A DNA stretch of 64,000 nt from Campylobacterales bacterium (GCA_016938175.1 JAFGVE010000022.1:1-64000), one strand, 5' to 3'; shown: positions 35,926 to 45,026, numbered from the stretch's first letter. Translations and numbers: made by a program. Notes: generated by a model from the sequence alone, not told the origin.

Positions 35926-37467
35926 TTAATCTCTGTTGCCTCTATAACCGCCTGAGCTTCTACTTGAACGGTTTTTTGGGTTGTTTGAACGTGGACGATT
36001 TCTATCAGAGTTTTTAGAGTTGTTTCTATCACCTCTGTAGCCTCCACCTCTACGACCTCTTGAGCGAGAATTTTTTGGATCTCTATTTGCATGACGAGCT
36101 AAGATTGCATCAAGCTTTTCTGCTGGAATACCAATATTGCTAGGTCCCTTAATATCTTGTTTATCTAAAATCATAGAGATGAGTTTGTACATGATTGTCT
36201 CTTCATCAATATCTTCTTTAAGACGATCAAGTACTCTATGTGCTTCATCATAGATTGATTGGTTTTCAATAGTTTGAACCATGTTTTCAATACTTGTTGA
36301 TTTTAAATCATTTTTACTTGGCACAAAAGCGTGAGCCATTGACGTCCCTACTTTTTGTTTAATGCGTTGTAACTCTTTGAACTCAAGTGGTGTTAAAAGA
36401 GTAATTGCTTTTCCTTTTGTTCCAGCACGACCAGTTCTTCCAATACGGTGAACGTAAGACTCAGGGTCAAATGGAATGTGGTAGTTAAATACATGTGAGA
36501 TGTTATTAACGTGAATACCACGAGCGGCAACGTCAGTTGCAACAAGAACTTTTACTGAGTTTGTTTTAAAGCCCTTAATTACGTTTTCACGTTGTCTTTG
36601 CTCCATATCTCCATGAAGACCGTTTGCTAAGTACCCTGCATTTGAAAGAACATTTGAGAGTCTGTCAACTTCTGATTTTGTACGACAAAATACAACTGAT
36701 TTTGCAGTTGTTTCAGCATCCATAATACGAATAATAGCATCATCACGTTCGTGTTCATCTATAACATAATAGAGCTGTTCTATGTCTGCGTTTGTTGTTT
36801 CACCTTTTGTTATAGAGATAAACTCTGGTTCTTGAAGTATTTTACTTGCAAGTGTTTTAATCGGTGCTGGCATAGTCGCTGAGAAAAGAAGTGTTTGACG
36901 GTTAGATGGTAAATATGAAAAAATCTCATTTATATCATCTAAAAATCCCATATCAAGCATCTCATCTGCTTCATCTAAAACGACAATACTTGGAGCAAAT
37001 TCATTTAGCATATTACGTTTTAAAATGTCGAGCATACGTCCTGGAGTTGCAACTACAACAGAAGCACCGCGACCTATAAGGTCAAGTTGACGTTTGTATG
37101 AGCTACCACCATATACGGTAACTGTTTTTACACCAAGATTGCGACCATATTTAAATATTTCATCACTTACCTGTGTCGCAAGCTCTCTTGTTGGTGTGAT
37201 AACTAAAAGTTCTACCGAACCATCGAGCTTCATATTATGCAGAGCCGGGAGTGAGAAAGCAGCTGTTTTTCCAGTTCCTGTGTGTGCTTGTCCAACCATG
37301 TCTTTTCCGGAAATTACAACTGGAATAGCTTGCGCTTGAATAGGTGAAGGAGCAGTAAAACCTGCGAATTTGATACTTTTAAGAAGTTCTGATTTTAAAC
37401 CTAACTCCTCGAAAGTAACAACATTTTCTGTTTGTGTGTTTTCATTTTGTGCATTTTCTTGCATCAT
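35926..37467 (-). CDS. DEAD-box ATP-dependent RNA helicase
   Basis: Cytoplasmic RNA helicase of the DeaD/CshA/RhlE group, 513 residues, with likely roles in ribosome assembly and mRNA turnover, especially in the cold. Motifs: Q motif FTAPSPIQ, I AHTGTGKTA, Ia PTRELATQ, Ib ATPGR, II VLDEADEM, III SATMP, V ATDVAARG, VI HRIGRTGRAG. The core is followed by a ~100-residue linker and an Arg/Gly/Asn-rich tail (RGRRGGGYRGDRNN) suited to RNA binding. Start is one of two adjacent ATGs (37467 or 37464). Its likely promoter (37561-37566) implies an untranslated leader of about 87 nt. Confidence 0.94.
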   Translation of the reverse strand: MMQENAQNENTQTENVVTFEELGLKSELLKSIKFAGFTAPSPIQAQAIPVVISGKDMVGQAHTGTGKTAAFSLPALHNMKLDGSVELLVITPTRELATQVSDEIFKYGRNLGVKTVTVYGGSSYKRQLDLIGRGASVVVATPGRMLDILKRNMLNEFAPSIVVLDEADEMLDMGFLDDINEIFSYLPSNRQTLLFSATMPAPIKTLASKILQEPEFISITKGETTNADIEQLYYVIDEHERDDAIIRIMDAETTAKSVVFCRTKSEVDRLSNVLSNAGYLANGLHGDMEQRQRENVIKGFKTNSVKVLVATDVAARGIHVNNISHVFNYHIPFDPESYVHRIGRTGRAGTKGKAITLLTPLEFKELQRIKQKVGTSMAHAFVPSKNDLKSTSIENMVQTIENQSIYDEAHRVLDRLKEDIDEETIMYKLISMILDKQDIKGPSNIGIPAEKLDAILARHANRDPKNSRSRGRRGGGYRGDRNNSKNSDRNRPRSNNPKNRSSRSSGGYRGNRD

Positions 37468-37560
37468 AATCCTTTAATATACTTAGGAGATGATACAAGC
37501 TCTTGGTGCTCTAAAGCAGTAAAAGTCAATTAGGCATCTTCCCCTGAAAGTATTTCGCGA

Positions 37561-37566
37561 ATTATA
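37561..37566 (-). promoter_or_regulatory. -10 box (TATAAT) for the DEAD-box helicase
   Basis: GGGTATAAT on the minus strand; expected start of transcription near 37554, giving an ~87-nt leader before the ATG at 37467. Confidence 0.5.
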
Positions 37567-37647
37567 CCCAAACATACTAAAAGTAATATTGGAACTCCTT
37601 TTATTTAAGATTATATTAATTTATATGTTTAAAAGAGTAATTTTTTG

Positions 37648-37653
37648 TATAAT
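37648..37653 (+). promoter_or_regulatory. -10 box (TATAAT) upstream of the OmpW-like gene
   Basis: TTTTTTGTATAATAG, 36 nt before the GTG at 37690. Confidence 0.55.
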
Positions 37654-37689
37654 AGTAAATATTAGTGAATTAGAAATGAGGAGTCTGGA

Positions 37690-38502
37690 GTGCAGTATTT
37701 TTTAGTGATGGGTATATTTCTTTTAGGTGGTTTTTTATATGCGAATGAGGATACATTTAAAATAAACATTGGTGCGATGCATGTAACAAATTTTGAGACG
37801 CAGATGCAAATTGGTCCGAGCAGTAGACCTATTGATGCCACGATTAGTACTGAAGATCAATTGGGTATGAAGTATGAGACAAATGTGTTTCGGCTCGATG
37901 GTTATTACCGCTTTACTCGCAAACATAGTGTAGATTTTTCTTACTTTAGTGTTAAAAGTGATGGAGAGAGAGTATTGGCTCAAGAGATACCTAACTGGGG
38001 AGAGAATGGGGATACAATTGATGCGGGTGCAAATGTTAAAAGTATTTTTAATATGGATATTTACAAACTCAATTATGTATATTCTTTTTACCATAATGAA
38101 GATGTTGAGCTTGGGTTGAGCCTTGGATTACATATAACAAATTTAGAGTTGGGATTAAACGCTGTAGGAAGTATTAATGGTGTACCTGCTCAAACGCTAC
38201 TGTCAAGTTCAAAGTTTTTGGCGCCTCTTCCAGTTGTTGGTTTTAGAGGAGAGTATGCAATAATTCCTCAGACACTTTATGCGAATTATCAGGCGGATTA
38301 TTTATATTTACGTTTTGATAATTTTGAAGGCTCTCTTGTAGCAACAGAGTTAAACGTGGAGTATAGATTTTTGGAAAATTATGGAGTGGGGTTAGGGTAC
38401 AACTCAAACACTTTAGCAGTAGCAGCAGATAATGGAGATGTACGGATTAAAGCTAAAAACAATCTCTCTGGCGCTATGTTTTACTTAAGCTATAACTATT
38501 AA
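37690..38502 (+). CDS. Outer membrane beta-barrel protein (OmpW/OmpA-barrel-like)
   Basis: Predicted outer-membrane barrel of 270 residues. GTG start at 37690 is preceded by GAGGAG and gives a signal peptide (MQYFLVMGIFLLGGFLYA). The mature protein has alternating strands with aromatic girdles (YRFTRKHSVDFSYFSV, YKLNYVYSFYHNEDVELGLSLGLHI, VEYRFLENYGVGLGY) and ends in SYNY with a terminal aromatic residue, as required for barrel assembly. The eight-strand pattern is like OmpW or outer-membrane-barrel families; function is not established. Overlaps the convergent barrel gene by four bases. Confidence 0.75.
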   Translation: MQYFLVMGIFLLGGFLYANEDTFKINIGAMHVTNFETQMQIGPSSRPIDATISTEDQLGMKYETNVFRLDGYYRFTRKHSVDFSYFSVKSDGERVLAQEIPNWGENGDTIDAGANVKSIFNMDIYKLNYVYSFYHNEDVELGLSLGLHITNLELGLNAVGSINGVPAQTLLSSSKFLAPLPVVGFRGEYAIIPQTLYANYQADYLYLRFDNFEGSLVATELNVEYRFLENYGVGLGYNSNTLAVAADNGDVRIKAKNNLSGAMFYLSYNY

Positions 38503-39608
38503 AAATCATATTTTATAGAGAGGTCAAGTGAAGGGGAGGGCTTTCCAAGATGCAGGCTCATAATAGGATGTATGTAAAATGCTGCACTCACGTCAATTGA
38601 ATCATTATGCCATCCTAAGCCGGCAGTTGGTACTATGGGGTAAGGAAGCTCAAGGTTTTCAACTTTTGAGCTATAGAGTCTTAGAGGAGCAATAGCTCCA
38701 AAGTGGTAATCCAAAACATTTGAACTCAGAGTTGTTCCAAAACGTAGCATCTTAAAATCTATATCGAAATCTCCGTAGTTACCTTGTACTTCTTGGTAAT
38801 CTGCTGCAAGTTTAATATCTTCGTCGTACTTATAATCAATACCTACAGAAAAATCATATGGAAAATCTACATCATAGTTTTTTACCCTTTCTCCATTATC
38901 ATCTATAATTTGTGTTTCAACCGCGAGTTTTGCATCTATATTTTTTAGACTCGCACCAACTTTTATATCTTCATTTATATAGTACTTTGCTCCTATACCA
39001 AAGGCTGTTGCTTTAGCAACAGTTGACATATAAGTAAAATTTGAGGGGTCTTCAAGAGTAACACCAGCAAATGTTGTTGCACAGTTTACATATCCAACAC
39101 TAACTCCTAAGCTCCAAGAAGGATTATATAAGGGAGTAAATGCAATGGCAAATCGATAGTCATCTGTTTTAGAATCAATATCACCATCAAAATTTGGAGA
39201 GAGGTCTGGAAGCGTATAACGTAAAAAAATACTCTCAAAATCATCTTCAATAAAAGCTCCAGATGTCTTTACATAGAGTCTTGGGATATAAGCAAAGGCA
39301 ACTGCAATTTTCAGTGAGAGTGGTTCAACAGCAAAAGCGTAAGCCATACCAAAAAAATTAACATAACCGAGTCTTGCATCTGCTTGTGCTGAAAGAGCAA
39401 GTTGTGCTGTTTGAATTTCACTCAGACCGGCAGGATTGTAAAAAATTGCATAAAGGTCATTCGTTGATGCTGTACTTGCTCCTGCTCGCGCAATGTCTGT
39501 TGATCCAATTCCCATAAGTAGATCACTTCCTTGGACATCAAAGCTCTCTGCAAAAAGCTGTGAACTGAAAAGAATGAGAGGTGCTATATAGATTTTTAAG
39601 AGTTTCAT
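38499..39608 (-). CDS. OMPP1/FadL/PorV-like outer membrane protein
   Basis: Outer-membrane barrel protein of 369 residues from the ATG at 39608 (MKLLKIY...); an ATG three codons upstream is possible. Signal peptide to about residue 20 (LFAES). The N-terminal GSTDIARAGASTAS...FYNPAGLSEIQ matches the start of FadL/PorV-type barrels, which import hydrophobic compounds or help secretion. About a dozen amphipathic strands follow and the protein ends in KYDF. Substrate unknown. Ends against the OmpW-like gene (4-base overlap). Confidence 0.7.
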   Translation of the reverse strand: MKLLKIYIAPLILFSSQLFAESFDVQGSDLLMGIGSTDIARAGASTASTNDLYAIFYNPAGLSEIQTAQLALSAQADARLGYVNFFGMAYAFAVEPLSLKIAVAFAYIPRLYVKTSGAFIEDDFESIFLRYTLPDLSPNFDGDIDSKTDDYRFAIAFTPLYNPSWSLGVSVGYVNCATTFAGVTLEDPSNFTYMSTVAKATAFGIGAKYYINEDIKVGASLKNIDAKLAVETQIIDDNGERVKNYDVDFPYDFSVGIDYKYDEDIKLAADYQEVQGNYGDFDIDFKMLRFGTTLSSNVLDYHFGAIAPLRLYSSKVENLELPYPIVPTAGLGWHNDSIDVSAAFYIHPIMSLHLGKPSPSLDLSIKYDF

Positions 39609-39629
39609 GGGTGCCATTATAGCACTTTG

Positions 39630-40580
39630 TTAGAGAAAAAATTTTGTGGCTTTTTTTGTCAGAGATGAAATAGCGGCTTCATCGAGTTTTTTTATGTCCC
39701 TCCAGATAAATTCACCCTCTAAATATTCTACTTCATAGAGATGAACGGTTAATCTATATTTTGTGTAAGCATGTTTGAAACTACCGATGTATACTTCTTC
39801 TATCGGTTCAACTTGAGGAAGTACGAGCATATTTTTGTACATTTTCTCAGTAGAGCGAATGAGGGCAATTTTGTTCTCTTTTATTAAAATACCAAAGAAG
39901 AGTTCCAAAGATTCATATTCTGTTTTTTTGTTTTGTGTGTAGAGTTCTGCTTCATTTTTACCCTGACAAAAATTTTCCAGTGGACACTCTTGGCAGTTAG
40001 GATTTTTAGGTGTGCAGATTAAAGAGCCTAAGTCCATTAAAGCCAAATTATGTGCCCGGGGCATTTGAGAGTTGACAAACTTTTCTGCCCAAGTCCATAC
40101 TTCTTTTTCTTTGCTATCTAAGAGTGCAAAGTAGCGTTTGATAACTCTCGCTATATTCGTATCAACTACTGGAATGTTTTGATTATGTCCAAAACTGCAT
40201 ATTGCACTCGCCGTGTAGCGACCAATTCCTGGAAGTTTTATGAGCTTTTCTTGGGTTGTAGGAAGCTCATTTAAGACTGTTTGGGCAGTTTTTTGAAGAT
40301 TACGTGCACGTGAGTAATAGCCCAGCCCACTCCAAGCAGCAATAACACTCTCCTCAGATGCTTGAGCGAGAGTTTTTAAATCTGGAAACTTTTCTAAAAA
40401 ATTTGGATAATACTCTTTTTGTACACGTTCGACTTGTGTCTGTTGGAGCATGATTTCACTAAGATATATATGATAAATATTTTTGGTGTTTCTCCATGGC
40501 AATTCATGGCGTCCATATTTTTCATACCATGTAAGGAGCTGAGCGTGTGTTTGTGAATAGGACACTTTATTTTGATGCAA
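39630..40580 (-). CDS. mutY: A/G-specific adenine DNA glycosylase
   Basis: Removes adenine mispaired with 8-oxoguanine. The 316-residue protein has LPWRNT, the catalytic Glu in EIMLQQTQV (~residue 42), helix-hairpin-helix LPGIGRYTA (~118), catalytic Asp in VVDTNIARV (~137), and the iron-sulfur ligands in CTPKNPNCQECPLENFC (C-x6-C-x2-C-x5-C). The C-terminal NUDIX-like region (~225-316) recognises 8-oxoG and is shorter than in E. coli MutY (350 aa). Its start overlaps the DUF2798-like gene by 14 bases. Confidence 0.95.
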   Translation of the reverse strand: MHQNKVSYSQTHAQLLTWYEKYGRHELPWRNTKNIYHIYLSEIMLQQTQVERVQKEYYPNFLEKFPDLKTLAQASEESVIAAWSGLGYYSRARNLQKTAQTVLNELPTTQEKLIKLPGIGRYTASAICSFGHNQNIPVVDTNIARVIKRYFALLDSKEKEVWTWAEKFVNSQMPRAHNLALMDLGSLICTPKNPNCQECPLENFCQGKNEAELYTQNKKTEYESLELFFGILIKENKIALIRSTEKMYKNMLVLPQVEPIEEVYIGSFKHAYTKYRLTVHLYEVEYLEGEFIWRDIKKLDEAAISSLTKKATKFFL

Positions 40581-40791
40581 TTTTCATTGCAAGCTTCCGT
40601 GCAAACGGAAAAACGAGTAGGATTGTAGGAAAGGCTATAACAAAAGCAATCCACCAGGCATGGAACCAGATTACAAAAAAATGATCTACAAAACCTAAGT
40701 TTATAAAAGTAATAATCCCTGACATAATAAAGCTCATAAATCCTGAGAGTAGAAAGGCTTGTACTTGGTTGAGGTATTTACTATGAATCAT
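40567..40791 (-). CDS. DUF2798 family small membrane protein
   Basis: Small membrane protein of 74 residues using the ATG at 40791, which has AGGAG upstream; a longer form from 40818 is possible but lacks a ribosome site. Two hydrophobic helices (~10-32 and ~38-62) and the conserved FHAWWIAFVIAFPTILLVFPFARK segment match the DUF2798 family. Function unknown. Its end lies within the start of mutY, so the two are probably co-translated. Confidence 0.75.
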   Translation of the reverse strand: MIHSKYLNQVQAFLLSGFMSFIMSGIITFINLGFVDHFFVIWFHAWWIAFVIAFPTILLVFPFARKLAMKIASK

Positions 40792-40856
40792 TATGGCTCC
40801 TGCAATATTGTAATGCAATACTATCCAATGATTATAAACTTATAGTATTTTTTTGT

Positions 40857-40862
40857 CATAAT
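40857..40862 (+). promoter_or_regulatory. -10-like box (CATAAT) upstream of the rhodanese gene
   Basis: TTTTTTTGTCATAAT, 25 nt before the ATG at 40888, with T-rich upstream DNA. Confidence 0.4.
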
Positions 40863-40887
40863 AGTGCACAAAACACAAGGAGTTGAT

Positions 40888-41337
40888 ATGGGAAATTTAA
40901 ATGCAAAACTTGAAGATTATGCTTTAAAGTGTGATGAGGTATATCTCTCTAAACAGTTAAGCGGACTTGTTGAAGAGGCAAAAGAACTTATTGAGCAGAT
41001 TAAACCGCAAGAGCTTTATTCTATTGCTGATAATACTATATTAATAGATGTAAGAGAGCCTGAAGAGTTTGCTTCGGGTTATATAAGTGGGCATTTAGTA
41101 CTTACAATTCCACGTGGAAAACTGGAGTTTATGGCTATAGATAAAATTGCAAAGATACATGGGCAAGACGCTAAAATAGTGACTTACTGTCTTAAAGGAC
41201 CAAGAGGTTTACTTGCAGCTTATCAACTTCATAAACTTGGATTTACTAATGTTAAAAATCTTGATGGCGGTATATTAGAGTGGCTAAAAGAGGGAAATAC
41301 TATACATAGTTATCTTGGCGAGTTAACACTTGCATAA
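40888..41337 (+). CDS. Rhodanese-like sulfurtransferase
   Basis: Single rhodanese-domain protein of 149 residues from ATG 40888, which has AAGGAG upstream. The N-terminal ~45 residues are a helical extension. The rhodanese domain has the CDC25-like entry segment VDVREPEEFASGYISGH and the active-site loop with Cys in VTYCLKGPRG (~residue 106), and ends NLDGGILEWLKEG. Transfers sulfane sulfur in cyanide detoxification or sulfur trafficking; relevant in a sulfur-oxidising lifestyle, but no sulfur-oxidation partners are adjacent. Confidence 0.88.
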   Translation: MGNLNAKLEDYALKCDEVYLSKQLSGLVEEAKELIEQIKPQELYSIADNTILIDVREPEEFASGYISGHLVLTIPRGKLEFMAIDKIAKIHGQDAKIVTYCLKGPRGLLAAYQLHKLGFTNVKNLDGGILEWLKEGNTIHSYLGELTLA

Positions 41338-41356
41338 AGGCTTTTTATAAAGAGGG

Positions 41357-41362
41357 TATAAT
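41357..41362 (+). promoter_or_regulatory. -10 box (TATAAT) upstream of rmuC
   Basis: GGGTATAAT, 32 nt before the rmuC ATG at 41395. Confidence 0.55.
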
Positions 41363-41394
41363 CCATCCTTTAAAACTTTTTTGTGTGAGGTCTT

Positions 41395-42684
41395 ATGCAG
41401 TTTAATTCTCTTCTTTTATTAAGCGTGGTTTTTTTTATTTTTGCTCTTCTATTCTTTGTATTATATCTACGACAAAGAACTTTACTGCAAGATATAAAAC
41501 GTCAAAAAGAGCTACTTACAGAAGAGTATGAAGTTTTAAAAGTACGTGAAAAAAAATTAAGTGCTGATTTTCATGCCCTAGAAGTTCAATATGCTGTTTT
41601 ACGTACCCGTTATGAAGAAGAGAGCAAAAGTTCTGCAGAAAAGTTAAAAGTCTTGCAAGAGGCAAAAGAAGAGCTCTCTTTGGAGTTTAAGGCACTCTCT
41701 CAAAAAATATTTGATGAGAAGTCCAAACAGTTCACTTCTTCAAATAAAGAGCAATTAGAGTCACTTTTAAAGCCATTTAGAGAACAGATAGCTAATTTCT
41801 CTAAAGAGTCTCGTGAACAGTTTAATCATGAGGTAAAAGATAGACACCTTTTAAAAGATGAACTACAGCGTTTAAAAGAGATGAATGCACAACTATCCCA
41901 AGATGCACTTAATTTGACAAAGGCTCTTAAAGGGGAAAACAAGACACAAGGAAACTGGGGTGAACTAGTTTTAGAGAAAATTTTAGAACAATCTGGACTT
42001 CGTAAAGGTGTTGAATATGAACTCCAAGCATCATTAAAATCTGAAGAAAACAGAACGTACAGACCTGATGTAATTATTCATATGCCGGGCGAACGTGACA
42101 TTATTATTGACTCAAAAGTCTCTTTAGTCGCTTATGAGCGTTTCATGAGTAGTGAAGATGAGCTTCTGCGCAAAGAGGCACTGAAAGAGCATATTGCTAG
42201 TATAAGTGCTCATATAAAAGGCTTGAGTGAGAAAAAGTACGAGAAGTTGGAAGGTGTGCATACTTTAGATTTCGTACTTCTTTTTATGCCTATCGAAGGA
42301 GCTTTTTTACTTGCATTAGAGCAAGACGGTGAGTTTTTTAAACGTGCATACGAGAGTAATATTTTGGTTGTTTCTCCTTCTACACTTCTTGTGACACTAC
42401 GAACAATTGAGCATATATGGAGAACACAGCGTCAAGAGGAACATGCAAAAAAGATAGCAGATGAAGCTGAAGCGATGTTGCATAAGCTTGCACTCTTTGT
42501 TGATGAAATGAATAAAATAGGTACACTCTTAGAAAATACAAAAGCTTCTTATGATAAAGCGATGGCTAGATTGAAAACTGGAAATGGTAACGTCATAAAA
42601 AGAGCTGAAAATATGCAAAATTTAGGGATTAAATTAAAAAAGCAGATTGCTCTGCAGAGTGAAGATGGCGGGGGTGAAGAGTAA
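41395..42684 (+). CDS. rmuC: DNA recombination protein RmuC
   Basis: Membrane-anchored protein limiting recombination at inverted repeats. The 429 residues comprise an N-terminal membrane helix (~5-24), a long coiled coil (~25-150, heptad-rich K/E/L), and the nuclease-like RmuC core (~165-390) with GNWGELVLEKILEQSG, YRPDVIIHMPGERDIIIDSKVSL and FVLLFMPIEGAFLLAL. Length is normal. Promoter upstream at 41357; a weak hairpin follows. Confidence 0.94.
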   Translation: MQFNSLLLLSVVFFIFALLFFVLYLRQRTLLQDIKRQKELLTEEYEVLKVREKKLSADFHALEVQYAVLRTRYEEESKSSAEKLKVLQEAKEELSLEFKALSQKIFDEKSKQFTSSNKEQLESLLKPFREQIANFSKESREQFNHEVKDRHLLKDELQRLKEMNAQLSQDALNLTKALKGENKTQGNWGELVLEKILEQSGLRKGVEYELQASLKSEENRTYRPDVIIHMPGERDIIIDSKVSLVAYERFMSSEDELLRKEALKEHIASISAHIKGLSEKKYEKLEGVHTLDFVLLFMPIEGAFLLALEQDGEFFKRAYESNILVVSPSTLLVTLRTIEHIWRTQRQEEHAKKIADEAEAMLHKLALFVDEMNKIGTLLENTKASYDKAMARLKTGNGNVIKRAENMQNLGIKLKKQIALQSEDGGGEE

Positions 42685-42691
42685 GTAAAAG

Positions 42692-42709
42692 GGGAGATGT
42701 ACCTCTCCC
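42692..42709. terminator. Weak hairpin between rmuC and the convergent lipoprotein
   Basis: GGGAGA pairs with TCTCCC around a 6-nt loop (TGTACC); positioned between convergent genes, no T-run. Confidence 0.35.
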
Positions 42710-42726
42710 ACCCCCTGAATTATATT

Positions 42727-43194
42727 TTATAGCGCTTCTGGAATAAGCGCACAGTGTATAGATTTTTTAAGTTCTTTTAAATCAGCAGTGATTGTTTTAC
42801 TACTATAATAATTTTCAAGATATTTTTGTGACTCGCTACTTAAGTCAAGAGCATAAGAGTTCTGTGTAAGGCTCACGTTTGCGTAAGCATCTTTAGTAAC
42901 TGTAACCTTATTCCAGATTCTCCCACGAGTATTTTTTGCTGTTTCTTTAAAGCTAATACTTTTTTTCAAAATAAGATCATTAGTATTTCCACTCTCAACA
43001 ACTTTCCAGCCATTTTCTGTTGCAGCAGAAACAATTGCATTTTTAATGTGTTCACTACCTATATTGTGTTGAAATTTTGTTTCCATTTTTACTGATGGTA
43101 TTGGTGCAGTAGTTTGTGCACATCCTGATACTACAAGTGTAGAAGTGATTAATAAAGCCGCTAAAATATTTGTGTGTGTGTTTGTTGTTTTCAT
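42727..43194 (-). CDS. Predicted lipoprotein, 155 aa
   Basis: Not recognised. A lipoprotein signal is clear: MKTTNTHTNILAALLITST, then LVVSGC with the lipidated Cys at about residue 25, followed by a Thr/Pro linker. The mature domain (~45-155) is polar and mixed alpha/beta, with HIKNAIVSAATENGWKVVE and conserved-looking DLILKKSISF. No enzymatic motif. AAAGGAAAA precedes the ATG. Probable outer- or inner-membrane lipoprotein of unknown role. Confidence 0.7.
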   Translation of the reverse strand: MKTTNTHTNILAALLITSTLVVSGCAQTTAPIPSVKMETKFQHNIGSEHIKNAIVSAATENGWKVVESGNTNDLILKKSISFKETAKNTRGRIWNKVTVTKDAYANVSLTQNSYALDLSSESQKYLENYYSSKTITADLKELKKSIHCALIPEAL

Positions 43195-43272
43195 AATTTT
43201 TCCTTTATCTGTACCGGTAGGTAAAGTTTTTGTATTAATATAGTTTGATTATTATTTTTTGTAAGGGTAAAA

Positions 43273-43551
43273 TTATGCTGCTAGTGGTGGACGAAAGATA
43301 TCTTTTGTTAGATAGAAGTGTATGAAGTTAATATTTGAAGATGGAAGTTCACTTGCACTTATATAAGAGTAATTTGCAGAGTTATGCAAAAAGTCATCTA
43401 TAACTAAAGAGACTTTAGACTGTTCACACTCAACAACTAGTTCAACCGCAACTTCATGTTCGCTAGAAGCATGAGCATTCACATCTACTATAGAGACATA
43501 AACACCAATTAGCAGTAGAGCTGTTAAAATTGTCTTCAAAAATCTTTTCAT
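43273..43551 (-). CDS. Small exported protein with RPPLAA end
   Basis: 92 residues from the ATG at 43551; an upstream ATG at 43614 would add a non-signal extension. The N-terminus MKRFLKTILTALLLIGVYVS is a signal or anchor, followed by a short acidic mature part with a single Cys (VVECEQ) and His (FLHNS), ending DIFRPPLAA. The layout resembles the small protein at 47240 that opens the metal efflux operon, but no efflux genes lie next to it. Coding is supported by the signal and frame; function unknown. Confidence 0.55.
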   Translation of the reverse strand: MKRFLKTILTALLLIGVYVSIVDVNAHASSEHEVAVELVVECEQSKVSLVIDDFLHNSANYSYISASELPSSNINFIHFYLTKDIFRPPLAA

Positions 43552-43657
43552 GCCAAAATTGTAGAAGTCAATTGCAAATAAATTGTAAACAGTAAAACCT
43601 CCTCTATCCCCCAAAATTTAGTAGCACCAGAAAGTATATTTTAAAATATTCATAAAA

Positions 43658-43676
43658 TTGATTAAAAATTAATCAA
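43658..43676. promoter_or_regulatory. AT-rich perfect inverted repeat upstream of the porin gene
   Basis: TTGATTAA-AAA-TTAATCAA, 92 nt before the porin ATG. Could be an operator, but AT-rich palindromes are common here. Confidence 0.3.
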
Positions 43677-43767
43677 TAAGCAGTACTAGAAAAAATCATG
43701 GCATGTTAAACTGTTGCTACAAAAATGATGAAAACAAGATTTAGTCATTTAAATAAGGAGAATACAA

Positions 43768-45006
43768 ATGAAATTAGCAAAAATGAGTTTAGCAGCAGCG
43801 TTATTATTAGGAATGAATGCATATGCAGTAGAAAATGTAGAAGTAAGCGGGGATGCTAAGCTTTTTTATGGAACACAATCAGGTTCGTATGATAGTAGTG
43901 CTACATCAGAAGCACTTTTTAATAAGTCTGGAGCATATGCAGATTTTTCAGCAAGTTTAGGTGTAACAGCAGACTTAATGGAAAATGTTAAAGCTGGTGC
44001 TAAAATGCAACTTATTTCAACACTTGGTCTTGAAAATGATATTGTATCGGGTACTTGGTCAAGTGGTCACAAAGCTAATAGTGGTGTTTTAAACACAGAT
44101 GAGTGGGTTTCGGAAGCATGGTTAGAGGGTAAACTTGGTGCAACAACTGGTAAAGTTGGTCGTATGACACTTGAAACACCGTTAGTATTTACTGAAACAT
44201 GGAGTTCTGATTACAATACATTTGAAGCTGCAATGCTAACAAATGAAGATATTCCAGATACAACTTTAGTTGCGGCTTATGTTGCTACATCAAATGGTTA
44301 TGCTGCTGATCCTAGTGGAACATTAGTTGGAAATGTTATGTCTGGAGGCGGTACTTTCTATAAAGTTGGTGAGGAAGGTGCATATGTACTAGGTGCAATT
44401 AACAACTCAGTAAAACCACTTACAGTTCAAGGTTGGTACTACTCTATGCCAAAAACTGCTGATGCATACTGGTTACAAGCTGACTTAGAGATGGATGGAA
44501 TCATTGCAGGTGCACAATATACTTCAATTAACGTTGATGATGCAGTAGCTACAGGAGATGATGACACTGCATACGCATTTAAACTTGGATATGCAATCCC
44601 AGATATGATGACTATTACGGCAGCATACTCAGCTGTTGCTGATACAGGTACATACGGAGGTGTATATAACTTCGCAACTGCTGGACAGAGTGCTGGTACA
44701 GCATCTTCTTTATATACTGAGTACTGGTGGTGGTTCCAAACAGCAAGTGCTACTGGTGCAACTACTATGACACTTTCGGCTGAAGGTTCAGTTTCTGATG
44801 TAGATTTATTCCTAGGATACTATACAACTGATACAAAACCTGCAGGTTCTGATACTGATACAACAAGTGAAGTTGCATTTACTGCAAGTAAATCATTTGG
44901 TCCATTAGATACTTCAATAGCACTTCTTTACGATATGTTTGATTATGCTGTAGGTGACAGTGAAGATTTAATGACTGTACAACTTTACTTTACATACAAC
45001 TTCTAA
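43768..45006 (+). CDS. Outer membrane porin
   Basis: Predicted outer-membrane porin of 412 residues. AAGGAG lies 8 nt before ATG 43768. Signal peptide MKLAKMSLAAALLLGMNAYA; mature protein starts VENVEVSGDAKLFYGT. It shows many alternating strands, Gly/Ala/Thr-rich loops, and a C-terminal VQLYFTYNF with terminal Phe. Sequence style matches the major porins of Sulfurimonas-like bacteria rather than OprD; pore specificity unknown. The strong ribosome site and strong terminator (45027) suggest an abundant, single-gene transcript. Confidence 0.82.
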   Translation: MKLAKMSLAAALLLGMNAYAVENVEVSGDAKLFYGTQSGSYDSSATSEALFNKSGAYADFSASLGVTADLMENVKAGAKMQLISTLGLENDIVSGTWSSGHKANSGVLNTDEWVSEAWLEGKLGATTGKVGRMTLETPLVFTETWSSDYNTFEAAMLTNEDIPDTTLVAAYVATSNGYAADPSGTLVGNVMSGGGTFYKVGEEGAYVLGAINNSVKPLTVQGWYYSMPKTADAYWLQADLEMDGIIAGAQYTSINVDDAVATGDDDTAYAFKLGYAIPDMMTITAAYSAVADTGTYGGVYNFATAGQSAGTASSLYTEYWWWFQTASATGATTMTLSAEGSVSDVDLFLGYYTTDTKPAGSDTDTTSEVAFTASKSFGPLDTSIALLYDMFDYAVGDSEDLMTVQLYFTYNF

Positions 45007-45026
45007 GAAGTTAGAACTACTACTCC

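Noticed and set aside
43699..43718. TGGCAT...TTGCT upstream of the porin, like a sigma-54 promoter
   Set aside because: The GG to GC spacing is 14 bases instead of 10, so it does not fit a -24/-12 promoter.
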